From assembly GCA_009809945.1 (NCBI GenBank), contig WTPW01000157.1, positions 137,489 to 201,488 on the forward strand: a stretch of DNA of 64,000 bases. The letters run 5' to 3'. Positions within the stretch are counted from its first letter, which is position 1. Each line of letters opens with the position of its first letter. Positions 46,666 to 57,177 of this stretch are shown in pieces. The translations under genes were made by a program, and so were the position numbers. Source of the DNA: Gigaspora margarita (lineage: Eukaryota; Glomeromycota; Glomeromycetes; Diversisporales; Gigasporaceae). The notes below the pieces were generated by a model. That model was given only the letters and a program-made list of their open reading frames with translations. It searched no databases and was not told the DNA's origin.

Positions 46666-46910
46666 ATAAATTTGCTGATGATGGGTAGAAGCCAGAGGGT
46701 TTAAATAGGCAATCCCATAGTTGGGTTGTAGATATAGCAGCTAGTATAGAACGATACCAAAAGTGTAAGCAGCTGGTTGTACTCTTTTTATACAAATATA
46801 ATGTGTAGCATAGTTCTTATAACTGGGCCAACCTGTTTGTACCAATAAAGTGCCAGAGTATCTAAATGGTCACCTTAATATCAAAAAAACATATATATAT
46901 TAAATAGGGC

Positions 46911-47680
46911 ATATTATAGATACATTCTAGTTAACGCAAGAAAAACTTTTCTCTTGGTTAAATGCAAGAATGTGTCCCTTGAGAAAAAGGAAAAGTTTTA
47001 GAGGCTCTGGTAGATGCCTTTTCGGAGATGAAAAGTTAGTCACTGTCAAGCTACTATTAATTGAGGGCATGCTCTATATTACAGATCAGTAGATTATTAT
47101 ATTTGAATTAACGAATGATAAGGACCTAGAAGGAAGAATTCCTAGATTCACACAAGATCACTACAGAATGAAGTTCTGCAGCAAAAGGTTGTTACTTCGC
47201 AAGGATACATTAAAAAAGTTTGTCAACAATTCCAGGAGTTAGTAGTATTTAGAAAAAGCTATTATAACTATAGGAGTAGCATCTTGACGAATAAGAAAAT
47301 CACAGACACCCAAGAGACAGATCAGGTTTCTGACCATGAGCAAGATGACATACAAATAGATGAAGCACCATATGAGCTGCATGAAGAACCAAATAAACCT
47401 TAGCAAATAAAGAAACTTCTCATAATAAAAAAGCTAACATCCTGTTAGAAACTAATGAGACTCCTGAAGAGAAAATAATAGTTGAATCCTCTAATTCTTT
47501 AAGAGATGAACTTTTAGCACTATATGGAAGGGCAGAAGATAATGAAAAACTACAACCAGATCCAGATGGAAACAAAGATAGCATCACAGATATGCAGGCC
47601 AACATGTTTTCATATGTATCAAATATAGAACGAGACAAGTTTAAAGTAGTAAATTACAAAAAATCAAAGGTTAGAAAGGC
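46911..47680 (+). pseudogene. LINE2 ORF1, 3' part
   Basis: Resumes directly after the SINE's right duplication (YYRYILVNARKTFLLVKCKN), continues with many stops and shifts, then an acidic stretch (TQETDQVSDHEQDDIQIDEA) and NIERDKFKVVNYKKSKVRKA up to the MITE1 insertion at 47681. The acidic/basic C-terminus matches an ORF1-like role. No zinc knuckle is seen. Confidence 0.5.
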
Positions 47681-47867
47681 TGGACCAGGATCCCAAAATA
47701 TACATAGATAGGTCAGGTATGAGTTTGCTTATTTTTGAGGTTTTTATGCAGATCTTTTCATTTATAGTAAATTTTGCTTATTTTTGAAGTTTCTGCAAAT
47801 CTTACCTTTTTTAGTAACCCTATAATTAATCTGATCTATTTATATATATTTCGGGATCCTGCTGGAT
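47681..47867. mobile_element. MITE1 copy C inside LINE2 ORF1
   Basis: TGGACCAGGATCCCAAAATA with TACATAGATAGGTCAG, the two TTTGCTTATTTTT units, and an inverted right end ATATATTTCGGGATCCTGCT. It interrupts the basic C-terminal region of ORF1, with coding-like KKKSKRVVSYENSK after it. No clear duplication. Confidence 0.8.
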
Positions 47868-47987
47868 CTATAGCTAAAAAGAAAAGCAAAAGAGTAGTCT
47901 CTTACGAAAACAGTAAGGGAAACCAATCAAATTATTAGATTGGAAACAAACTCTTTATAGTAATATTCCTTTATATATTAAATTAAA

Positions 47988-48410
47988 ACTAGCTACGTTG
48001 AACATTAAAGAGTTAAATGACAAAGGCAAACAGAAAAGAACTTTTAATTTACTAAAATCATACAACTCAACCTGATCTTTTTACAAGAAACTAATATGAA
48101 TAATAAGAACACATTAAACTTTCTAAAAAACCAATATATCTATGATTCCATTTGAACAAATAAAGTAACAATCCTTGGGAGTAATAAAAACATAGAATTT
48201 AATTATATAGAAATTTTCTATGAAGAGAGAGTAATAAAAATGAACTTTTGTTTTAAGAGACAGGATTATCATATCTCCAATATATATGTCTCTTCTAATG
48301 CTACAAATAGAGTTGCTTTCTTCAAAACCTGGATGCTGGAACTAAAGCCAGAGATCATAAATATTATGACTAGAGACTTCAATGTCAACTGTATCCAGTA
48401 AATAATAGAA
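47988..48410 (+). pseudogene. LINE2 APE endonuclease fragment
   Basis: The start LATLNIKELNDKGKQ (Asn block), then LIFLQETNMNNKN (catalytic Glu in QET), HISNIYVSSNATNRVAFFKT and RDFNVNC, where LINEs have GDFN. GDFN to RDFN is a Gly-to-Arg change explained by a G to A transition. Frames shift at least twice. The second half of the nuclease (S-RID, SDH) is not recognised beyond 48410, where MITE2 is inserted nearby. Confidence 0.65.
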
Positions 48411-48538
48411 TTAGCTACTCGTCTCTACAACATAATCTATCAAGAAAACAATTACTCAAACTGACATGTAATTTTGCAGAGAGCTCAGAGGAAAAACCTT
48501 TTCTTACCTACTATCAAAACACTCAAGGGGTTAGTCTA

Positions 48539-48848
48539 TGGCCACCAGTGTATAAAATAGCATGATAAAAATCTGGATCTACCGTTTTTTATATTGCATA
48601 TACCAGTATTTTAAAATTGGACCGGTGCAACAAACAGTGCATAATCCAGAATATTTGAAGTAACCGGTGCATATATACGTGTGCACCCAATGATCTGATG
48701 ATCATTTTCTACTAATGCAAATTAACTACAAATAATTACTTTATATAAAAATTTTTTACAGGTTTTTTTTTGTTTGAACCAGTATTTTTTTATATAACAG
48801 GTGCATGTACCGGTAAATTAAAATTTCTATTTTAAATACTGATGGCCA
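48539..48848. mobile_element. MITE2 copy A, TGGCCA ends, inside LINE2
   Basis: 310 bp. The left end TGGCCACCAGTGTATAAAAT and reverse-complemented right end TGGCCATCAGTATTTAAAAT form a ~20-bp TIR with few mismatches. The interior has GGACCGGTGCAACAAAC and AACCGGTGCATATA words. A second copy starts at 56989 and runs into the gap at 57178. Confidence 0.8.
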
Positions 48849-49573
48849 CATGCATAGATTACATCTTTTTAGAAGCAGAGCAATCTAGTAGAAAGCACTG
48901 CCTTAAAGTTTGGAAATTCAGATTATTTATTACTAGAGTGTATACTGAGATTAGCTCTAAAAAACTGCCCAAGTCCAATATGGTGCTTCAACAAAAATTG
49001 TATAGAAAATGATAGAGTAAAAGAAAAGGCACAAACAGAATAGAATAGAACATGTGTAAGATGAGGGTTAATCCATCATTAGAGCTTTTAGAAGGCTGAA
49101 ACCCTAGAGAAAAAAATTGAAATCTTATACAAGAAAATAACCAAACTTAAAAAGAAGGTAGCAGGCACTATGGCCTCAGAGTTCACTCTGAGAGAGGTAG
49201 AGAAATTGTGGGTGCAATTAAATAAGGCAGTAGAACGGGCTTCTGAGAATTGGTACAGAAGGTCTAAGGCCCAATAGATTGAAAAGGGAGAATGTTCTAC
49301 GAAATACTTTTATGCTCATATAAAGCTAGATGTTCATTAGGCTGTCAGGATAAATAAACCCCAGACTCAGGCAGTAAGGATGATGCTCTCAAATATATTA
49401 GAGACTTTTATGAAGACTTGAATAGGCCAGAAGAAAATAGTCAAGAAGCCTTTAACATTATTACAGAAAATCTTCCACAAGTTAGTCAAGACAGGACTGA
49501 TTTTTTAATCCAAAAAATAAGCAGAGATGAGATTCAACAAACAATATCTGCTCTATCTGGAAATAAATCATCT
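48849..49573 (+). pseudogene. LINE2 ORF2, linker and first RT block
   Basis: After MITE2 the sequence shows endonuclease/linker remnants with stops, then SQEAFNIITENLPQVSQDRT and ISRDEIQQTISALSGNKSSS, the usual lead-in to the RT palm (normally NKSPG.D). The block stops at the foldback insertion; the reading frame resumes right after it at about 51142. Confidence 0.65.
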
Positions 49574-49582
49574 AGCACCAAT

Positions 49583-51132
49583 GCAAAAATACTGTTCCTA
49601 ATGGATTGTTGGTACTGTTCCTGATAGGGTAAAAAAAATTTTTTTTATATCCTCTTTTCTGATGGACTGATAAGCTGCAAAAAATTTTGTTTACAATGTT
49701 TGATCGAAGGTAACTTGACACCCACTTGACCAAATTTGATCAACTTTTTTTTATTTTAATTGTAGAAAGTAGTAGAATTAAAATAAACAAAGTTGATTGA
49801 ATTTGATTAGAAAGTTGTCAATATATCCTCAATCAAAGTTTTGTAAAATTCTAAAACATTTATCAAATATAAGCTATGAAAAAAATTGTTTACAATCTTT
49901 GATCGAATGTAACTAACCAAATTTGATCAACTTTTTTTGTTTTAATTGTAGAATGCAGGAAATAAAATAAAAAAAGTTGATTGAATTTGGTCAGATAGGT
50001 GTTAATATATCTTCAATCAAATTTTGTAAAATTCTAAAACGTTTATCAAATATAAGCTACAGCAAAAAACTATTTACAATCTTTGATTGAAGATATCTTG
50101 ACACTCACTTGACCAAATTTGATCAGCTTTTTTTATTTAATTGTAGTAAGCAGTAGAAATAAAATAAAAAAAAAGTTGATCAAATTTGATCAGAAGAGTA
50201 TCAAGATATCTTCAATCAAACTTTGTAAAATTCTAAAACATTTATCAAATATAAGCTGCAGAAAAAAATTGATTACAATCTTTGATCGAAGGTAACTTGA
50301 CACCAACTGGACCTAATTCGATCAACTTTTTTTTGTTTTAATTGTAGAAAACTGTAAAATTAAAATAAAAAAAGTGGATTAAATTTGGTCAGGATAGTGT
50401 CAAATTACCTTCGATCAAAGATTGTAACCAATTTTTTCTGCAGCTTATATTTGATAAACATTTTATAATTTTACAAAGTTTGATTGAAGATATCTTGATA
50501 CTCTCTAATCAAATTCAATTAACTTTTTTTATTTTATTTCTACAGCTTTCTACAATTAAAATAAAAAAAAGCTGATCAAATTTGCTCAAGTGGGTGTCAA
50601 GTTATTTTCGATCTAAGATTGTAAATAGTTTTTTGCTATAGCTTATATTTAATAGATGTTTTAGAATTTTACAAACTTTGATTGAAGATATCTTGATACC
50701 TACCTGACCAAATTTGATCAACTTTTTTTTATTTTAATTCTATTGCATTCTACAATTAAAACAAAAAAAAGATGGTCGAATTTGGTCAGGTTGGTGTCAA
50801 GTTACCTTCAATCAAAGATTGTAAACAATTTTTTTTTGCAGCTTATATTTGATAAACGTTTTAGAATTTTACAAAAACTTTGATTGAAGATATAATGATA
50901 CCCTTCTAATCAAATTTGATCAACTTTTTTTTATTTTAATTCTACTGCTTTCTACAATTAAAATAAAAAAAGTTGATTAAATTTGGTCAAGTTGGTGTCA
51001 AGTTACTTTTGATTAAACATTGTAAACAATTTTTTCTGCAGCTTATTAGTCTAACAGGAAAAGGGATCTAAAAAAATTTTTTTCACCCTATCAGGAACAG
51101 TATTGACGATCTATCAGGAATGGTATTTTTGC
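49583..51132. mobile_element. 1.55-kb multi-unit foldback element, 9-bp target duplication
   Basis: 1,550 bp, nearly palindromic along its whole length. The first ~95 bp (GCAAAAATACTGTTCCTAAT, TACTGTTCCTGATAGGGT, AAGCTGC) recur inverted at the right end. Inside, a ~190-bp unit starting at AAGCT (49672, 49871, 50053, 50253) repeats four times, then four times inverted (ends at 50442, 50641, 50841, 51041), centred near 50350. Flanks AGCACCAAT (49574-49582) and AGCACTAGT (51133-51141) agree at 7 of 9. Removing the insertion plus one flank leaves the LINE2 frame in register. The 9-bp flank suggests a MULE-related foldback; no ORF. Confidence 0.9.
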
Positions 51133-51141
51133 AGCACTAGT

Positions 51142-52445
51142 AAGTTAACTTATGTGTTTTATAAAATTTTTGCAGAAGACTTAATACCGATCTTGAAAGC
51201 AGTCTTTAACAATGTTCTAATGGAGAGCAGAATGTCTGCCTTATAGTACAAGAACTTGATAATGTTAATCTCCAAAAAATAATATAAAAATAATAGTTAA
51301 AAGACTTAACGTAGTATGTGAAAACATCATAGCAAACTACCAGCAAGGGTTCATAGCTGGAAGGTTAATTTCAGATGCAGTTCTTGATATTATAACAACA
51401 TTGCAAACCAGAAGGGAATCATCTGATCAATATCAGCTTCTGTTGATTGATCAGGTGAAAGCGTTTGACAGAGTTAACCACAATTATCTAAAAGGGGTCC
51501 TGCAGAGAATAAACTTTAGTAGTCAGTTCATCAACATAATGAACAATTTATTCTCTAACCAAGAAGCACATATCATAAGAAAAATGAACTTTCTAGTCCA
51601 TTCAAGGTTGGTAGAGGAGTACGCCAGAGCGATCCTTTGTCACTACTCCTTTACATAATTGCATTCAAACTTCTGCTAGTACAAATTGAAAAACAAATTA
51701 GAGGGTTGTTATTAGAAAACTCTTTTTTTAAGATTGCAGCCTATGCGGATAATCTTTCAGTAGGTCTAAATACAAGTTCTGACTAGGTTAATTTGAACAA
51801 GCTACTTCAAGTATATGAGGCAGCTTCAAATACAAAGATTAACAAAAGAAAATTTAAAATAGTACCACTAATAGCAATAGTAAAAAGAGTAGAAATAAAA
51901 GAAATAGAGGACTTCGAGAAGGTAGAGGAGGAGGCACATTTAAAATTCTTGGACACGAGGTAAAAAGAGATAGCCACTCTGAAAAGGCCTATTGGGCAAA
52001 GAAGATAGAAATAATTAGGGACCACATTGAGAAATTTGGTAAAAGAAATCTTTCTTTTAAAGGTAAGATTCTGGTGGCCAACACACTCCTATTATCTTGC
52101 ATTTGGTATATGCATATTTGTATCCTCTAACACAAAAACAAGTTGAGATTATAAGTGATATGTTCTCAAATTAGATCAAGCGTAAATCCAAAATGCTGCC
52201 CAAATTCTCAACATTTCAAAAAGTATATGATGAACATAGGCAGAGTGCCCTGATTATGCATGACCTCTTGGATGCAAGGCTGGTTTTGGTCTGGAAAAGA
52301 CTGATCTCAAAAAATCAGCATGGGCATTCTCACAAAGTGAAATGATCATGGATCTACTGCACTTAAAACAAGTTATAAGCCCACTACAAGTCATAAAAGC
52401 AGTGCTACTAAGTCTGAAGGCATGGCCTAAGGAGTGGAAACTATA
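51142..52445 (+). pseudogene. LINE2 reverse transcriptase, main part
   Basis: Reads FAEDLIPILKAVFNNVLMES, then a shift, YQQGFIAGRLISDAVLDIIT, the motif-A block LLIDQVKAFDRVNHNYLKGV (catalytic Asp in FDR), and FKIAAYADNLSVGL, where YADD has become YADN (GAT to AAT). Between these lie several stops and shifts. The loss of one catalytic aspartate alone would abolish polymerase activity. The text downstream (KIEIIRDHIEKFGKRNLSFK) matches the thumb region of L1-like LINEs. The block stops at the hAT MITE at 52454. Confidence 0.75.
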
Positions 52446-52453
52446 CATTAAGA

Positions 52454-52734
52454 CAGTGTTGTACATTTTGGCTATCCATAGCCTTTTTTGGCTTGTCCAT
52501 GTCCAAAATTGCCCAAACGTCCAAGATTGTCCAAAGCTTGTTCAGGCTTTGATAATTAATAAATTTATCTAAAAAATATACAACTATATATTTTTTTTAG
52601 GTGCTAAACACATTCCAGTTAAAATTAAAATAGGTTATCTTAATAAAATTTTAAGTAATTTTACTTTATTTGATTGTTCAAAATTGTTCAAAATTGTCCA
52701 AATTATTGTCCAAAGCTATCCCATGACAACACTG
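52454..52734. mobile_element. hAT MITE-C inside LINE2
   Basis: 281 bp, CAGTGTTGTACATTTTGGC on the left with inverted CAGTGTTGTCATGGGATAGC on the right. CATTAAGA (52446-52453) and CATTAAGG (52735-52742) form an 8-bp duplication with one mismatch. The interior has TTGTCCAAA/TTGTTCAAA words. Non-coding. Confidence 0.88.
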
Positions 52735-52742
52735 CATTAAGG

Positions 52743-53656
52743 CTTAGTATAGAGTCAGAGATAAGATTTTAGCAAATAATAGCTAGCTATGAGAAGAATC
52801 AAAAATCAAAATAGGCAAATGGTCAGGCTGCAAATTACAACCAAAAGGTGTATAGAAATTCTATAAAAGGGGAACTCTCAGCATGAAGTAGATGCAGATC
52901 TAGAGACAACAAGTCCAGCAAACTGAATAAAACAAAAAAGAACAACAAACAATAAAATGGACGTCCTATGGCACCTGCACCATAGGTTGCTTCCATTAGA
53001 CTACTGCCTAAGGCACATAGAAAGGGATAAGGATAGAGAATGTTCCTGGTATAGAGGAGAGATTCAAAGAATAGAACATTTTAGTTATAGCTATAGTATG
53101 AGCAAAAGAATATGGAAAGCTGCATATAAATATCTAGAACTAAAGAGAGGAGAACTGCCCCTAATAAAAATAGAAGATATCTTCATGGCCTAGAATATTT
53201 CAATTTTAAAAAACAGAAAAGCTATAATATAGCTACATATGATGGTTATCAATGAAATTTGGTGTTTGTACGATACTCAAATAGGGCAAAGAGCTATTGA
53301 CACCAGAAGCCACAGTTAGATGAGCTGATATTAGAATCAAAAAAGAGATTAGAATTCTATATACAGGGCTAGAAAAAGTTTACCAAAATCAAAGTTAGAG
53401 TTCAGGTGTATTAAAAATACACTTTTCATGGGAACAGAAGCCTCAAAAAGTTAAATTAGATAGAACATGTGGTTAGGTTACTAACTTGAGCAACATATAT
53501 AGTGTTAGGTAGTATAGTTGTAATAGAATTGAATAGACTATGTAATAAATAATATAGGGACCCTAAAGGTTCTGATATCCCTAAATAAATAATAAATAAA
53601 ATAAAGAAGCACTAGCTGCATCCTGATGACTACAAGTCAGAAGGTTAAAATAAAAA
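52743..53656 (+). pseudogene. LINE2 ORF2 C-terminus and 3' UTR
   Basis: The 52957-53193 frame (MDVLWHLHHRLLPLDYCLRH, ECSWYRGEIQRIEHFSYSYS, MSKRIWKA) is the degenerate remnant of the CxxC...EHxFxxC...AKxIW domain typical of LINE C-termini; some Cys are replaced. The rest is 3' UTR, with TAGGGACCCTAAAGG at about 53557 and an AATAAATA-type tail at 53583-53605. The 3' boundary is uncertain, between 53606 and 53656. Confidence 0.6.
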
Positions 53657-54413
53657 AAATAAGAGATAAGTTTAAAATTTCTTAAAATTATTTGCCTTAG
53701 CTGATTTTAACCTCTTTTACATTCTGAAGGCAACCTTAAACTAAACTGTTACTTGCTTTTCTGATAGTCACTTTACTAGCAGACTATTTACCTAGTATCA
53801 TATGAGCTAAAGTTAGCATTTTTATTAGATGCGAGTATATTGATAATTATTATCTTGTGTGAAGTCAAATAAATAACCTGTTAGAAAATGATATTAGAAA
53901 AATTAGATGTAAACTTTATATCTATATTTTTAATTTACTCTTTGAACTAATATTCGACACTGCATCTTTAACATAATTTAAAATTATATTGAAGAGTAGA
54001 ATGATCAAATAGGCTGTACTATTTGTACTTGATGATATTTTAATAGTGAGATCCTTAAATGGTTCAAGAAATTTGATAATTTGCTCTAAAGTGGCCCACT
54101 GATGATATGAAATGGTATACTATTAAAAATTATCATGAGAACTAGTAATAGTATTAAGTGCCTACAAAACATAGTAATAGTGTATCTAAATTAATTCTAA
54201 AGAGTAATTTTAATTGTTTTGCTATATTAATAGGTAAATAACTTACAGATTTAAGAGATAATGCATTCTTTAACATATTATATATGGAGCTCCAGTGAGT
54301 AGAACAATCCAAAATACGTTTGAAAAATTTTATATGACATGTATTACAAGCATTTTCAAAAAGCTCAAGATATTGGGGTAAAGTGCAAATAGCAGAGTTA
54401 AGCTCTCGAATCT

Positions 54414-54446
54414 TTTATTTTATTTATTTATTTATTTATTTATTTT
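54414..54446. repeat. (TTTA)n microsatellite
   Basis: About eight TTTA units inside the broken hAT gene, separating two of its coding blocks. Confidence 0.9.
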
Positions 54447-55128
54447 GAATTAATAAAAAAAAGAATATTAAATCTTTATAAAGTTTATAATAATACTATT
54501 TCAATATCATCTTTTATATAATTTAGAGCTGCCTGTACAGCCAAATTGAGAATATAGTTAAAGCACCAAAATCGAAGCTGTTCTGAATCCCATTTAATAC
54601 TTAATTCTTCACTTAGTTTTATCTCTAATTCTTACACAAATATATTATTATTTGAAGCATTGTCCAAAGTAACTGCAAGAAGCTATAAGAAAAAATAAGA
54701 CAGATTATATTAGATAAAAATATAAGTGCTATTAGAATTTATTGTCTGAAGTGTAGCGAGGATGTGTTTATTTCTACTCCATTTCATGCAATGTCTGTAA
54801 AAGATATCTAATCAAATTTTTGGATTAGGTAACACAACATATCTCTGCATATCATAACAAAAACATCAAATTGTCTGAAGTGTAGCTAGCAATATCCAAT
54901 TACAGTACATATACTAGTTATACAGCATATGTACTTATGTTATACAAAGGCCCAGTGCATTGTTTTCACAAAAATAATTTTTGGTTACATACCATTAATG
55001 TCATGTAACATTATACAAACATTATTTTGGTAACCTACCCAAGTTGGGTTAATTGAACCAAAATTGGGAATTTGAACCAAGATTGGGTTGGTTTACATAA
55101 CAGACTATATACTGTATATCATATACAG

Positions 55129-55360
55129 CAGTGTCTGAAATTCAATTTTTAAATTAGTTGCGGGCTGCAACTAAATAAAAAAAATAGTTGCAGATTATAA
55201 GAATTTATAAATTTAGTTGCGCGTATAAGCATTTAATCAAAATTTATAAGTAAAATTTGCAAATTTATGTGCGGAATTTGCATATGCACTTCAGATTTTG
55301 GTTGCAGAAATTTAAAGTTTGTTGCAGTCCACAGACTCCGCAACCCAATTTCAGACACTG
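55129..55360. mobile_element. hAT MITE-A copy 2, perfect 8-bp duplication
   Basis: 232 bp with the same CAGTGTCTGAAATT ends and interior as the 31094 copy, differing at few positions. ATATACAG flanks it at 55121-55128 and 55361-55368. It lies in an intron-position interval of the hAT gene. Confidence 0.92.
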
Positions 55361-56069
55361 ATATACAGTATATATTATTGCTTTGGACATCTATTAGCTT
55401 CTGATAACCTAGTATTTTGTACTAGACATCAGCCTATCTAATTATAAGAGATAGTTGCTAATGCAAGTATAATTAAAAATTCAATAAAAGGTTTTTTCTT
55501 AGTAGCATATAGGTTGAATTAGTCGGGCATATATCTGCTAGCATATTAGTAAGATATTAGGAGGTAGATCGAAACATAACAGCAAAAATATTGGGATATC
55601 CTGATATCTTACTTTTAGATCTAGAGTGCTGAGAGTAAAATATCAAGGTATCCTAATATAGTATATAGCAGATTAATGGGTACATATTAGAAAACTTGTC
55701 TTCTAGTATATATCCAATATTCATTGATTTAATCTATAGCACTTATATGATTAATATATGAAAATAAAAAAAAAAGTTACCTTTGATGTAATATTATACT
55801 CCTTCAGCACCTTAAAAAACCCATTTGCAATGTTTACTCCATCATGCTTTCTAGTTATCAAACCAAAATCTATAATTAATTCTTGAAGAACCCAAGCTGT
55901 GACAGCAACAAATGATTTATTGTTAGAAAATGTTCAGAGGTCTGATGTGAAAGAAATTTTGGAATTGATATTTGAAAAATACATCTATTAAGCCACAAAT
56001 AAATAAATAAATTAGTAATAAGCAGTATAAACTATAGTATCTATCTAAGTAAATATAGTTGAATCTCCT

Positions 56070-56790
56070 AAAACTAATTCTATCAAAATTAATAACCTGC
56101 AAATTTGATAAAAAATTAATCTACCTATCCAGTTTCAGTTGTCACTCAATTCTCTAAAAGCAATTTAAAATTTACTACCAACTTATTTCTCCAATACTAT
56201 AATGCTAAAATTATATTTCACCTAATATGCATTTTTTGATAAGAAATGTTTGATATTACATTTTTCAACACTATTTTTCATAAAAAGACATTTTTTTACA
56301 ATCATTTTAATTTATCCTGGTTAGAGTTAGTGAGTGTTGTTGAATTATATATCAGAAAATTACTATCAGAGAAATAGAAAAAGATTGTCAAAAAACATAA
56401 TATTATATTAGCATTATGGTGTTTGAAAAATATAATAGAAAGTAAATAATTTTCACTTTAATCCTGTTTCTGCTATATAATTAAATAGTTTATCATGTTT
56501 TAAACCTGATAACCTCTCAATACTGTTACAAAACATTCTATCATGTATATTAATTTAGAGAAGTTCAATAGTAGTTTATATTATATAATTTTATACTATT
56601 ATTTACAATTATTATACTATTGAACCTCTATATATGGCAGACAAGTTTTGTATTAGTGTTAAAAGGTTATCATGTTTGAAAACATCATAATCTATTTGAC
56701 TATATTGCAGAAACAGGATAAGTAGATTAATTTTTTATCAAATTTGATAGGTTACCAATTTTATACTGTTTATAATTTTTTATTATATAT
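56070..56790. mobile_element. Foldback element in the hAT intron
   Basis: An outer inverted pair (CAAATTTGATAAAAAATTAATCT at about 56095 and its complement near 56735) encloses an inner one (ATCCTGTTTCTGC...ATATA at 56461 and its complement near 56720), with about 120 bp of matching arm around a loop near 56600. No ORF. Outer limits are approximate. Confidence 0.55.
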
Positions 56791-56988
56791 TTAAATTTTC
56801 AGATTGATAAATAACAAACTTCTTAGTTATAAAAAAATTGTGACATTACCTTCATTTCTTGTTTTCCTGAATCATAAAGTGATATTATCATATTTTTGAC
56901 AGTATCAGCCTGAACTAATTGCACTTTGGAGTTCAAATATTGTAAAATTTCAATGAATTCAGGGTTTTTGATTATTGAAAATGGGTGC

Positions 56989-57177
56989 TGGCCAGTGTAT
57001 AAAATAGCATGATAAAAATCTGGATCTACCGTTTTTTATATTGCATATACCAGTATTTTAAAATTGGGCTGGTGCAACAAACGGTGCATGATCCAGAATT
57101 TTTTGAAGTAACCGGTGCGTGCATCTATGTGCCCCCAATGATCTGATGATCATTTTCTACTAATGCAGGTTTTTTTT
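56989..57177. mobile_element. MITE2 copy B, truncated by the gap
   Basis: TGGCCAGTGTATAAAATAGC and the following ~170 bp match copy A at 48539 with few differences. It ends in a T run at the assembly gap (N 57178-57526). Confidence 0.8.

Larger units (their letters stand above)
44023..46895 (+). mobile_element. tRNA-headed SINE interrupted by a palindromic AT block and a gap
   Basis: Flanked by ATATTAAATAGGGCA at 44008-44022 and 46896-46910, a perfect 15-bp duplication splitting LINE2 ORF1. It starts GGGTGTGGTGACATAGCGTA with Pol III-like boxes. The body (44110-44840) is less AT-rich and non-coding. The 3' part (about 46665-46895) ends AATATCAAAAAAAC and (AT)n. The middle (44840-46665) differs in character and is probably a later insertion, including the assembly gap. 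A fragment of the 3' part recurs at 63513-63716. Confidence 0.75.
43083..53656 (+). mobile_element. LINE2: non-LTR retrotransposon with at least five nested insertions
   Basis: Plus-strand LINE with ORF1 (43267-44022 and 46911-47680), APE endonuclease (about 47988-48410), reverse transcriptase (about 49100-52300) and C-terminal Cys/His region (52957-53193). It has no RNase H and is not closely similar to LINE1. The 3' region has AATAAATAATAAATAAAATA at about 53585. AATAAGAGA occurs at 43074-43082 and 53657-53665 after an A-rich run; as a 9-bp match in AT-rich DNA it is only a possible target duplication, so the ends are tentative. Stops throughout and altered catalytic boxes show it is dead. 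Confidence 0.75.
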
